From Saccharomycopsis phalli (lineage: Eukaryota > Ascomycota > Saccharomycetes > Ascoideales > Saccharomycopsidaceae): DNA of 64,000 nucleotides. Shown here in pieces: positions 10,801 through 18,590 of the stretch (positions within the stretch are counted from its first letter, which is position 1; each line of letters starts with the position of its first letter). The notes beneath the pieces are model-generated. The model saw only the letters and a program-made list of their open reading frames with translations, had not been told where the DNA came from and searched no databases. The stretch lies in assembly GCA_020342235.1 (NCBI GenBank), contig CP073215.1, forward strand, positions 1,426,001 through 1,490,000, in the 5' to 3' direction. A program made the position numbers and the translations under genes.

Positions 10801-10879
10801 GATTAATGACAGTGTCAATGCATTCCTACCAGTGGTTATTGATAAGCTACACTCACTTGCACAGTATTGGAGATCATAA
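7853..10879 (+). CDS. VPS34: Class III phosphatidylinositol 3-kinase Vps34
   Basis: The enzyme phosphorylates phosphatidylinositol at the 3 position for endosomal sorting and autophagy, working with Vps15, Vps30/Atg6 and Atg14 or Vps38. Domains in order are the C2 domain (about residues 10-250), the helical PIK domain (about 330-560) and the lipid kinase domain (about 690-1008). Visible motifs are GDDLRQDQL near 720, the catalytic loop GIGDRHLDNLL near 861-871 and the activation loop HVDFGYILGRDPKPFPP. The C-terminal helix ends HSLAQYWRS, like the family ending FAQYWR. At 1008 aa it is longer than S. cerevisiae Vps34 (875); the extra length is Asn-rich low-complexity sequence around residues 240-330 and 560-620. 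CTG codons at 8144 and 8243 fall where relatives have Thr. Confidence 0.96.
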   Translation: MDKNTAVFVLSDSLYTNLKFQILSVEGQFKDLYSQSSRIANPELYYQQSKIKNNSDLFLTSQLFNGNVPLSLPVQTMYSPFDTESDPSYKRSFHQWILLPISYSQLPIDCKLEFILYEFVNDKKLEFGRCLVKLFDCENGTLKRGHQLIPITLNENFNIVHLDTSNYTKKCNELEDLTVKYESLKYDGNSDDWLIGLIGKKIEQMKKQLVKTNFNRFNLFIQFVNFDVPVVYNEFTYQKNDGTSLPKASYSLSNTNEQTNDNATKLIQDLVTIDSLNNNANFNTFKVNDPEQYNNQPIEQKYHQLERSSLNNSNYKNLTDKNLKPNLKLKKQLNKILSRSSIYKLSNNERNLIYKFRYYLINNFQLNSSLNSNSLNFLLKSINYENSSEIQEIQDILNTIIKGRLKISLSNNLELLGPSFKNNTLVRNFAVNNLCYFEDNELALYLLQLAQALKFDNYIFSEEGNSVSITEDINSKEELTALFKNLRYDKVSEAVIDIEGNLFDYSLDDSLSPLANFLIFKSIHNRSLGNFFYWYIKIESKDPENDFKSQLVFRKIFKVFIKQLKDLAAHKNQQTLDSRLLSRNNSVESMDDEPPRSLIVSEASIDAKIQFTGNEFELSELKEQINFVKRISNLASTIKALKKSTPDKQEYLKSYLEKNENNYPYFDSKNTVPLALPINPDIKILHIIPEQCAVFKSSLSPLKLSFRTEDSQIYSFMYKEGDDLRQDQLIIQIIKLIEKLLSAENLDLKLNPYKILATDLTEGMIEFVPNLTLDKILTKHTSILNFFRSENPYGDEAIIEETRPIADMGDIYGNGDDVLEQNISEAINGSYNASVKGVHPSIMDNFVKSCAGYCVITYLLGIGDRHLDNLLIANDGKFFHVDFGYILGRDPKPFPPLMKLPIEIVEGFGGLNSSYFNEFKNYCYICFLTLRKNSNLILNLLELMTNSNIPDLKVDTKNAILKVQEKLMLELNDEEAIVYFQNLINDSVNAFLPVVIDKLHSLAQYWRS

Positions 10880-10932
10880 AGCTACCATAGAAACAAAATT
10901 ATGAATATGTATTATGTTAATTAGAATATTAT

Positions 10933-11175
10933 TTATTTCTTGTCGTAAATGTGTTTGTAGCTATCATCAGCAAAGATCTTCTTCATTGGTGATTGGTGAT
11001 AGTAATACTTGGTCATAACAGCAGCACCTGCAAAAAAGCCACCAATGCAAATAAACAATGTCATTTTAACCTGTGGCTCTAAATCAGCCATAAGACTCAA
11101 GTTTCTCTTTGACACTGTGTTGACAGCCATTCTTCTAGAATTAGCTGCAAGTACTCTGGTGGTCATAGGAAGCAT
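10933..11175 (-). CDS. Small mitochondrial single-pass membrane protein (unassigned)
   Basis: The 80-aa product has a basic, hydroxylated N-terminus (MLPMTTRVLAANSRR) typical of a mitochondrial presequence. One hydrophobic segment follows at about residues 38-57 (MTLFICIGGFFAGAAVMTKY), then a short charged tail with Tyr-rich sequence. This layout is usual for small accessory subunits of cytochrome c oxidase, complex I or ATP synthase, but it could not be matched to a named one. It has its own short promoter (220 bp, shared divergently with ELP5). The ATG at 11175 is the first; a second Met at codon 4 is possible. Confidence 0.68.
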   Translation of the reverse strand: MLPMTTRVLAANSRRMAVNTVSKRNLSLMADLEPQVKMTLFICIGGFFAGAAVMTKYYYHQSPMKKIFADDSYKHIYDKK

Positions 11176-11394
11176 TGTATGTTGATGTTTGAAATTATTA
11201 TTTATGAAGATGTAGACTCATAAGTCTCACTTTAATGGCTATTTATATTTTTTTTCAATTATCATGCTAATAGCATTGAGGTGGTGATATTTCATAAAGT
11301 TATTGCATATTCGGTTAAGAGCCGATGAACCGGGGAAAAATGTATACTAACTCAGACAATAAGTGCATTTTATCCGACTGGCGTCTGGTTTGTG

Positions 11395-12243
11395 ATGACC
11401 ACCGCAGATAGTTTAATAATCGAGAGAGCCTTATCATTAAAAGATTTTTCACCGCTTCTAATAATTGAGGATAATTTTACCCAGCATGGATTTAGCTTGG
11501 TCACTGATATACTTTCACGCAGTACCGTGGATAAGAGAATATTTCTAAACTTTGATACAGTTGGTCGGCCGGAATTTGTCGGAGAAGCTGACACTGTAAT
11601 AGATTGCATTGAGAATGATTGGAGAAAGCTTAAGTTGCAAAATGATGTCAAGAAATTGGTGGTGGTAGATAGCCTTGGCTATATTGACAGTGAAGATTTA
11701 TCAGCCTTTTTTACAAGTCTTGCAGGCCCTAATACTACCATAATCGCAATATATCATGCGTCGGTGTTGGAAAGGGAAGAGAATTCCAATTACTATCCGA
11801 GTAAGTATGGCTTATTAAACATATTATCTACCACGAAATTTGAGCTAAGCGGGATCAACAAATGGGACGAACTGGAACTTTCTGAGCAATACATGAATAG
11901 GTTATTAGTTTCTACAAACCTAAATGAGCCTGTTTTCAACGTTAAAATGACAAAGTTTAAAAAGTCTGGAACAAAATTGGAATACCAATTTAGACTAAAT
12001 AATGTAAATCATGAATTCCAATTGATAACGTCAGAGAGCCAACAGGGAGAGGACGAATCGATGCTAAAAGATTTAAGTACTTTTAACTTGACCACAAGCT
12101 CAAAACAAAAGGAAGTAAAGAATGATTTGGAATTACCATTTTTGGATGCTCAGAACGGCGGGGGAATTGGTGGTGCGATTGTGTATCATTATGAGAAAGA
12201 TGACGACTACGATGAGGAGGACCCGTATGAAGACCCATTTTGA
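11395..12243 (+). CDS. IKI1: Elongator subunit Elp5 (Iki1)
   Basis: Elp5 forms the hexameric RecA-like Elp4-Elp5-Elp6 subcomplex of Elongator, which modifies wobble uridines in tRNA. The 282-aa protein has a RecA-like core lacking catalytic Walker residues, with VVDSLGYIDSEDL in the Walker B position. It carries the Elp5 C-terminal signature: STFNLTTSSKQKEVKNDLEL, an LPF segment, and a Tyr plus acidic ending (VYHYEKDDDYDEEDPYEDPF). The ATG at 11395 follows directly after a GTG codon, so the ATG is taken as the start. ELP4 lies next on the same strand. Confidence 0.85.
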   Translation: MTTADSLIIERALSLKDFSPLLIIEDNFTQHGFSLVTDILSRSTVDKRIFLNFDTVGRPEFVGEADTVIDCIENDWRKLKLQNDVKKLVVVDSLGYIDSEDLSAFFTSLAGPNTTIIAIYHASVLEREENSNYYPSKYGLLNILSTTKFELSGINKWDELELSEQYMNRLLVSTNLNEPVFNVKMTKFKKSGTKLEYQFRLNNVNHEFQLITSESQQGEDESMLKDLSTFNLTTSSKQKEVKNDLELPFLDAQNGGGIGGAIVYHYEKDDDYDEEDPYEDPF

Positions 12244-12769
12244 TGAAAAGTGCTCGTGCTAATGTAAATTTTGCAAAATTCCTATAGTAAATGATGATTG
12301 CTTTTTAATCGACATAAATTGACTTCTATTAAGCAGCACAAGGTGATACAAAAAAGTTGTCAAAATAAATGAATGCAATTCTCAATTATGACCTTGCAGT
12401 CAGGAAAACGTTCCCGCAACTTATTTTGAAACAAAATAATTCAATAAATATAGGGTATTTCGATACAATTTCGGATTATTAATGGATTTCACGCTATTAA
12501 CTAGTTGTAAAACTTGCACTCGCATTTTCTCAGCTTGTATCTCTGCAGAGTTAAACAGTGAGAAATTAAAGCCAAATTACATAAACACCTTATTTTGTTG
12601 GCCTGTATTGTACATGTCATGAATATAAAAACTTGCCAATATATTGGAATTTCAGCATTTGATTTTCTTGGAAATCTATGGATTATGGTAGATATGCATG
12701 GCAAATGGGAAAGCGAAAATTTCCAGCCTTCATAGGTAACTAACTCATCAAGAGGATACATACATATTA
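12244..12769. other. Intergenic: ELP5 terminator region and ELP4 promoter
   Basis: These 526 bp are AT-rich. A minus-strand frame at 12501-12842 overlaps the ELP4 start and lacks any recognisable protein feature. No repeat or RNA gene was seen. Confidence 0.6.
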
Positions 12770-14014
12770 ATGAGTTTTCAAAGAAGAAACCAGATAATCG
12801 GGGGTAACAGGATACCTGACAACCGACGACCAATAGGAGCACCTGCGATTAATAACAATAGGGGTTCACCAGTTCCCCCACCAGCTTCAACTCCAAAGAC
12901 TAACGATGGAGTCAAGCCCTCAATAATAAACGGTGAACAGACTGTTAGCAGTGGATGCTCTGATTTAGATAAATTATTGGAGCACGGAGGTATTCCATTG
13001 GGCTCTCTGGTATTATTAGAGGAAAGAGGATCGACTGACTATAGTACTAGCTTGTTGAAATACTTTGTCACTCAGGGTGTGATTCACAGCAGATTGACTA
13101 CAGCGCCCACACATACAATAGTAGTTGGAGTGAACAATAGCTGGGCTAAAGAGTTACCGGGAGAGTATAAAGGAAGTAAAAAAGATATAAAAAAGCAAAA
13201 TATCAAGGAGAATGAACTGAAACTAAGTGTTCAGAATGTGATCAACAACCAAGCTGCAAGTAAAAGAGGTTCATTGAAAATCGCATGGAGGTATGGCATT
13301 AACCAGGAAAATACACCAAAAGACAATATTGTGACGGGAAACAAATATGTTAATTACTGCGGCATATTTGATATCACTACCAGGCTAATTCCAGTTGCAA
13401 ACAGCCAAGAAATCAGTTTTGTCTCCTTGCCATCAGGTATAGATTTGACTCGAGTCTACAAGCAAATTGAGTCTATGGTCAAATCACAGACTAGCAATGG
13501 CGCAAATGAGAAAATTATAAGGATAGTTGTGCCCAATCTACTAAACCCTACAATATATGCAAAGAGTCTTTTCGCTCCTAGCACAATTTTGCCATTCCTT
13601 CATTTGTTAAAGAATTTATCTAGGAAATTCTCTGCAAATGTGGTAATAGTTTCGTCAATCAATACCGAAGAACCACAGGCTAATGCATTGGCGAAATTGA
13701 TTGCTGCACAAATATTTGACTCGGTTTTTCAAATAGTGCCCTTCCCTCACGACTTGGTAAAGCTATTGAAGGTTTCATACAAAAACCAACCCAATAAGAT
13801 TCAACAAGGATTTTTTAATGTTTTGAAAGTCTATGGAATTAGTGATCGGGGATCAATGGCCACTAAAATGAATGAGTATGCATTCAGAAATGGACGGCGA
13901 ACGTTTGAGATTTCAGAATGGAGTATTCCAGTGGAAGAGGATGGCCATGACGACAAAAATAAAGAAATACAAGGTGTAGAGCCTTCTAATGTTTCCAAAA
14001 ATATCGACTTTTGA
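12770..14014 (+). CDS. ELP4: Elongator subunit Elp4 (PAXNEB)
   Basis: Elp4 is the partner of Elp5 and Elp6 in the Elongator subcomplex. The 414-aa protein begins with a disordered Arg/Asn/Pro-rich leader. The PAXNEB domain follows: VSSGCSDLDKLLEHGGIPLG then LLEERGSTDYSTSLLKYF, corresponding to the family motif SG..sLD.lL.ggipLG..lLieE. The core continues to about residue 370 and an acidic C-terminus follows. The codon after GS in the first motif is CTG (13007-13009), where S. cerevisiae Elp4 is remembered to have Ser. The ATG at 12770 is first in frame. It is convergent with the UPF0390 gene. Confidence 0.9.
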   Translation: MSFQRRNQIIGGNRIPDNRRPIGAPAINNNRGSPVPPPASTPKTNDGVKPSIINGEQTVSSGCSDLDKLLEHGGIPLGSLVLLEERGSTDYSTSLLKYFVTQGVIHSRLTTAPTHTIVVGVNNSWAKELPGEYKGSKKDIKKQNIKENELKLSVQNVINNQAASKRGSLKIAWRYGINQENTPKDNIVTGNKYVNYCGIFDITTRLIPVANSQEISFVSLPSGIDLTRVYKQIESMVKSQTSNGANEKIIRIVVPNLLNPTIYAKSLFAPSTILPFLHLLKNLSRKFSANVVIVSSINTEEPQANALAKLIAAQIFDSVFQIVPFPHDLVKLLKVSYKNQPNKIQQGFFNVLKVYGISDRGSMATKMNEYAFRNGRRTFEISEWSIPVEEDGHDDKNKEIQGVEPSNVSKNIDF

Positions 14015-14378
14015 TTTATTGAATGTGTAATGACGTGGAATTATGCGAGATTTGTAACTTGATACGTGCCGACAATAGTACTGCGATATGCACTCTTGGG
14101 AATTATTTTTAAACAATGTACCAATACGGAATATGCTATATAAATTGTGCATTAGCTATAGCTGCTCAGGGTGCCTTTGGTAATGCCCGTTACATCTACT
14201 TATTGTTCACCAAAATCTATATGTTTCATAGTGCTAGACAATGGCTTCCTTGACAATGTATATCCAATATTTGCAACGTTGAAAAATTATCTGTCCAATA
14301 TTATGTCCTTCTTGTAACTAGGATCCAAGAACGAGGCCTGGCCAAATTCTAATACATGACATATCGTTATAATACAAG
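14015..14378. other. Intergenic between convergent ELP4 and UPF0390 gene
   Basis: This is 364 bp of 3' flanking DNA for two converging genes. No gene, tRNA box pair or strong repeat was found. Confidence 0.6.
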
Positions 14379-14630
14379 TTATTTCTTAACTTTAGACTTC
14401 TTCTCTAATTCTCTTCTGGAACCTTTGACCAACTCCAAATGTCCGACTCTTGATGCAATCAACTTTTCAGTATTGGAAGAAATGCTACTATTCTGTATTT
14501 TGGTAATTTTGTCTGTGATCGTCTTCTTCTTGGCTTTCAATATTTTAGGAGCAGCCTTTTTGGGGTTCTTTTGGTTCTTTGTAACCCTTGCTTTGCTTTT
14601 TTTCTGTAATTTCAAACTTCCTTGTGCCAT
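14379..14630 (-). CDS. UPF0390 (DUF2462) small basic protein
   Basis: The 83-aa protein is strongly Lys-rich and opens MAQGSLKLQKKSKARVTKNQ, then KNPKKAAPKILKAKKKTI. This layout matches the UPF0390/DUF2462 family (human C19orf53 opens MAQGQRKFQ and has the same basic body). The conserved C-terminal part includes TEKLIASRVGHLELVKG. The family is linked to the nucleolus but its biochemical role is not known. The gene has a perfect TCACGTGA 62 bp upstream of its ATG. Confidence 0.8.
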   Translation of the reverse strand: MAQGSLKLQKKSKARVTKNQKNPKKAAPKILKAKKKTITDKITKIQNSSISSNTEKLIASRVGHLELVKGSRRELEKKSKVKK

Positions 14631-14692
14631 TTTATTATCAAATGCAATTCTCGTCTGATCTCAAACAATTTTCTTTTAAAATCAAAGTCCAT

Positions 14693-14698
14693 CACGTG
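14693..14698. promoter_or_regulatory. CACGTG box (TCACGTGA)
   Basis: A perfect 8-bp palindrome lies 62 bp upstream of the UPF0390 start. The sequence suits Cbf1 or another bHLH factor; binding is inferred. Confidence 0.5.
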
Positions 14699-14813
14699 AT
14701 GTCTTGGATTTTTGGTGTGTACACCCTATTTATGAGTGGGGTATAAACAAACATGCTGAATAAACAAAATTACCAATTTGTCGTGAAAAAACAATGACCA
14801 AAATGATCCCTAT

Positions 14814-14858
14814 CATTCCGGCACGACATCATACCTAGCGTGGTGATGCCTCGGAATG
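14814..14858. promoter_or_regulatory. Imperfect palindrome with CATTCCG/CGGAATG arms
   Basis: The outer arms CATTCCG (14814-14820) and CGGAATG (14852-14858) are exact inverted repeats. Inner CATCA and TGATG segments also pair. CGG-type half-sites in inverted order are typical Zn2Cys6 binding sites, but the assignment is a guess. Confidence 0.35.
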
Positions 14859-15139
14859 TAAGCTGGGTATTCGCAGAAAGCAAGGGATATCCAGTTTTTC
14901 GATTGCCTTCTTAGGCGTTTTCCTAAAGAATGTGGTACTAAGATACGAACATGGATAACTTTTAGGGGCTGCATGTGCTCTAACAAGACATGAAACCTTA
15001 TATATTACATGACATTAACTAATTTAAATAGACTGATATTCTTGTTACATATTGAAATATATCATTGAACTATTGTTTAGTTTTTGCTCAAGCCTTTTCA
15101 ATAATATAACTTTTATCACTAACTTTGAACATTTCTGCC

Positions 15140-15742
15140 ATGGCTACACTAGTTGCAACGCACTACAAGTTTAAAGCCCTGGCGCTCAAAGTCTCAAAGG
15201 TTGATAAACCACATTCGAAGCTAAGATTACAGCTATATTGTCAGCCAGACTCATCAAAAAAGTGTAACGATCCGGATGCTCCATATTGTCAAACCAAGTT
15301 GACAAGAGAGCACTTGACCATGTTTAACCGAATTAACGACATCTTGCCTAAAACAAATGACGCAATAACTAGATTCCAGAGGACTTCATCCTGGGTGCTG
15401 ATACCTACACAGGTACCATTGGACTATTCTAACCCGCGCAACTTAATGTTTAGTGATTCACAGACTAAACAACACGTGGAAAATATCAGCTATGTGTACG
15501 ACGTTGAGAAATTCACTTCGCAACTCCATATTGAAGAAGACGAACTATCTGCAGGATATGATTACGAGAAGTTTTATTTTAAAAAACTATCACGTTCATT
15601 AAATGACTATACTTATGAAGCTCCTGAACAAGAGGTTCAAGAGGTTGACTTCGACCCTGCTCTTTTTGAAGAAACTGCTTCAATAGTTAATGATATCCCA
15701 AATGATTTCAGCTGGACTGAGAACGAATACATCACGATATAG
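15140..15742 (+). CDS. Orphan hypothetical protein, 200 aa
   Basis: The protein starting at the ATG at 15140 has 200 residues; five codons of open frame upstream start with TTG and were not used. It shows no membrane segment or signal peptide. The N-terminal half contains four Cys: LYCQPDSSKKC and DAPYCQ, plus KLTREHLTMFNRINDIL. The C-terminal half is acidic and Tyr-rich (DELSAGYDYEKFYFKKL) and ends DFSWTENEYITI. No family was recognised. Codon use looks like that of its neighbours, so it is probably a genuine, fast-evolving or lineage-restricted gene. It lies beside a 1.9-kb gene-free stretch and behind an unusual palindrome. Confidence 0.65.
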   Translation: MATLVATHYKFKALALKVSKVDKPHSKLRLQLYCQPDSSKKCNDPDAPYCQTKLTREHLTMFNRINDILPKTNDAITRFQRTSSWVLIPTQVPLDYSNPRNLMFSDSQTKQHVENISYVYDVEKFTSQLHIEEDELSAGYDYEKFYFKKLSRSLNDYTYEAPEQEVQEVDFDPALFEETASIVNDIPNDFSWTENEYITI

Positions 15743-17621
15743 CATGTGTCTGGCTATTCTACATTTACATGGCTCATTCACCTAGACAAAATTCCTAATG
15801 CAACGAAATGATCATACACAATGTAGACAATGAATGCACGAGTTTGTTTACTCTGGTTGTTCCCGTAAATGGATTCTTTTGACCTCGTCGGCCAGAGGTG
15901 TACAAGGAGTAACCAAATAGGGAAATTTCCAGATGAAAATTCTACGTTTGTATACAATTTGGGACGCAAAAATGCACCCAGCGAAATTTATAAGGTTTAC
16001 CATGTTTATTGTCTCTCATATTAGAAAACTCAGGCTTAAATTAATATGAATTCACACTGAGTTTCACATCGAATTTTAGATATTAGGTAGTCGTGTTTTG
16101 GCCTCTGATCTTGTCTCCTTACCGTGAAAGACTCGGTATCAATGCCTATTGATTTTCACCCAGTGCTTCCATTCGTACAGTTCGTTCCGGGGCTGACCCA
16201 AAAACACGGTACCGCTCATTCACTCTAGACTTAATATCATGTAATGATATTCTTGGCCACTATCAACTATATCTCGTCATAAAATACCTTCATCATAGAT
16301 TATAGATACCCAAAATTGTATCATGCATCGCGACAGACATTAAACTTTATCTGGGTAGTGAGCCAATAAAGAGCCACACTGGACCAAACCAATACCAAAA
16401 CTTAAAAACAATTGAAAAACCTAAAAACAATTGCAAAGTTTTAACAATTACAAAACTTAAAAACTATCATAAAATAATGAATAAAGTATTCAAAAAATTC
16501 CATTACGTTTCTTATTGTCTTTTCCCCAATAGCCAGTCCAAGGCTATTTATGAATTTAACTTTTAAAATGTCTATTGTGTTCAACGCTTCCCAGAGAAAC
16601 AGTCTCTTACCAACATAAACTACATTGGATATATGTAAATAAATACCTTGTTCAATTTTCCTATATTAGGTCATGAGGTTGTCTCACTAATGGGATTGAA
16701 CATACTTACTTTAGTGCTATTCGAAGTCTATAGCCATATAGGCTATGTGCAATCGTAAACAGTTTGAGCCACAATTCCACTATATAATACACATCAGATT
16801 TTATTCATGCTAAACAAGGTCCATTGTTTGTCCATGTCGAGCATCTTGCCGCTCAATTGACTAACTAATTGAGCCTCTCCTCGCGACCCACGAGACTGTT
16901 TGATTCGAAAGGCCTTGACCATCTCTCAGACAAAGGGGCACCTACTTAAGGGCTTTTGTTCCGAAGTTCCAATTCGATTTGTCCTGGCGTTCTTCTGGAA
17001 GGCATATTTATTCTTTCAGGTAATTATGAACCGTTTGTCCTGTATATAACAGGCGAACTCAGTACCCTGAGTGCCAACGGCATCAATGAATATGAAAACC
17101 CGTCGTCGATTCAAATATTTACTATCCAATTGAATATTTCAGGCGGTACCTATACCTACCCCATTTCAGTAGAGAAGACTATGCGATATAAGTTCATGTG
17201 GTACTAACTTTGTGATGACAGAGTTTGTACCTCATATGCAGAATATAATGCTTTGAATCCAAAATGATTATTAAGTCTTTCTAAAATGACAGCTTTATGT
17301 ATAATCATTTGAACAGGCTGATTTGTAGAAATTGCAGCAACATTCACGTGGTGATCCTGTAGTATTAATTTAATTTAATGATAGCAGCATAGACAAGAGA
17401 TAATCTAATTGTAGTAAATATTGCAGCATTGTGGCCACTGAAATTCATTACGAAATAGTATAAAAGAGGCACAATTAATTTCAATCTGCATTACTATGGT
17501 GTGGTTTTCGGATTGAGTCGGAATTTTTTAGACAGATGTTGGGAGTTTAAATCCGTTCACCTGGATCATAACAAGAATCGAAAGATATCAATACCACAGT
17601 TGTACCTTACGCCACTAGAAT
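15743..17621. other. Gene-poor 1.9-kb spacer
   Basis: No convincing gene lies here. It holds a run of diverged AT-rich 17-bp units at 16396-16465, a CACGTG at 17345-17350 upstream of TLG2, and two frames (15778-15969 minus, 16956-17207 plus) without an ATG start or homology. The second reads like protein sequence (Gly/Tyr/Ser-rich) and might be a gene remnant. No tRNA was seen. Confidence 0.5.
16396..16465. repeat. Diverged AT-rich tandem units
   Basis: Four or so imperfect copies of a ~17-bp unit related to AACTTAAAAACAATTG follow one another. A-rich runs on one strand like this are also seen near yeast replication origins, but no origin consensus was established. Confidence 0.45.
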
Positions 17622-18590
17622 ATGTTTAGGGACAGAACGAACTTGTATTTATCTTATAGAAGAACATTTCCACATCATGAGTTTAATAATAAGAGGAAGA
17701 AGAAGATTCGATTTGAAACGCTTCCGGAGGAGGAGCAAGGACTCATCAATGATGGTGACATCGAATTAAGTTCGAGCTTACCACCAGTGTTTATGGATAT
17801 TGCAGATGAGATTGAAAGCTTACTTGGTGAGGTAGACTCTAAGGTGGAAAGTTTGAGCAAAGTTTATAAGAAGAATTTATTGCCTGGCTTTAATGATCGA
17901 ACTACGGATGAGGAGGAGATTGAGAAGTTAAACTACATCATTACCAGTAAATTTCAAAACTGCTTTTCCTTAATAAAGAAACTTGAGGCTATGAATAACC
18001 GATACTCAAAAGCTGAGCTCACTATGCTAGAGAATGTGCGGAAGAATTATGCATTCAAGATTCAGCAAGCAACGTCCAATTTCCGGAAGCTTCAGAACAA
18101 TTACATAAAGTTTTTAAAAGAGGAAGACTTTGAGCCAATAGGACAGCTCACGCAGAATAATTCTGGTTACAGTCCTGCACTTGAAGAGGAGTTGGAATCA
18201 GCTGAAGTGGAGAATTATTCCAAGAATGCATTGAGGCAAACCCAGCAACGACTAAATAATAACCTCGATACCATAGTGAGACAGAGAGAGGTAGAAATCA
18301 ACAAAATAGCCAAGGGTGTTCTTGAAGTGAGTACTATTTTTAGAGAGGTTAACAACATGATAATTGAACAGGGGACGATTCTAGATCAGATAGACTATAA
18401 TCTAGAAAGTACCAAGGTCAATTTGGTCCAGGCAAACAAGGAGTTATCAAAAGCTACAGATTATCAGAGGCAAAATAATAAATGCAAGCTCATACTACTA
18501 TTAGTTCTTCTAGCTGTGGGATTATTTATTATATTATTATTGAAGCCTAAGGGATCTAAGAAGGAGTCAAAGGTAGATGATACCGGCTAA
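17622..18590 (+). CDS. TLG2: Endosomal/TGN t-SNARE Tlg2 (syntaxin-16 family)
   Basis: Tlg2 is the Qa-SNARE for fusion at the trans-Golgi network and endosomes, acting with Tlg1, Vti1 and Vps45. The 322-aa protein starts MFRDRTNLYLSYRRTFPHH, essentially the Tlg2 N-peptide that binds Vps45. The Habc helices span about 55-165 and the SNARE motif about 215-280. The central-layer Gln250 lies in IIEQGTILDQIDYNL. A transmembrane anchor runs 288-308 (KLILLLVLLAVGLFIILLL) with a short luminal tail. The stop codon overlaps that of the convergent acetyltransferase gene. A CACGTG lies 277 bp upstream. Confidence 0.94.
   Translation: MFRDRTNLYLSYRRTFPHHEFNNKRKKKIRFETLPEEEQGLINDGDIELSSSLPPVFMDIADEIESLLGEVDSKVESLSKVYKKNLLPGFNDRTTDEEEIEKLNYIITSKFQNCFSLIKKLEAMNNRYSKAELTMLENVRKNYAFKIQQATSNFRKLQNNYIKFLKEEDFEPIGQLTQNNSGYSPALEEELESAEVENYSKNALRQTQQRLNNNLDTIVRQREVEINKIAKGVLEVSTIFREVNNMIIEQGTILDQIDYNLESTKVNLVQANKELSKATDYQRQNNKCKLILLLVLLAVGLFIILLLKPKGSKKESKVDDTG

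Larger units (their letters stand above)
14631..15139. other. Divergent promoter region of UPF0390 and the orphan gene
   Basis: This 509-bp region contains a CACGTG box at 14693-14698 and an imperfect palindrome at 14814-14858. Downstream is an AT-rich leader. No coding frame of note was found. Confidence 0.6.
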
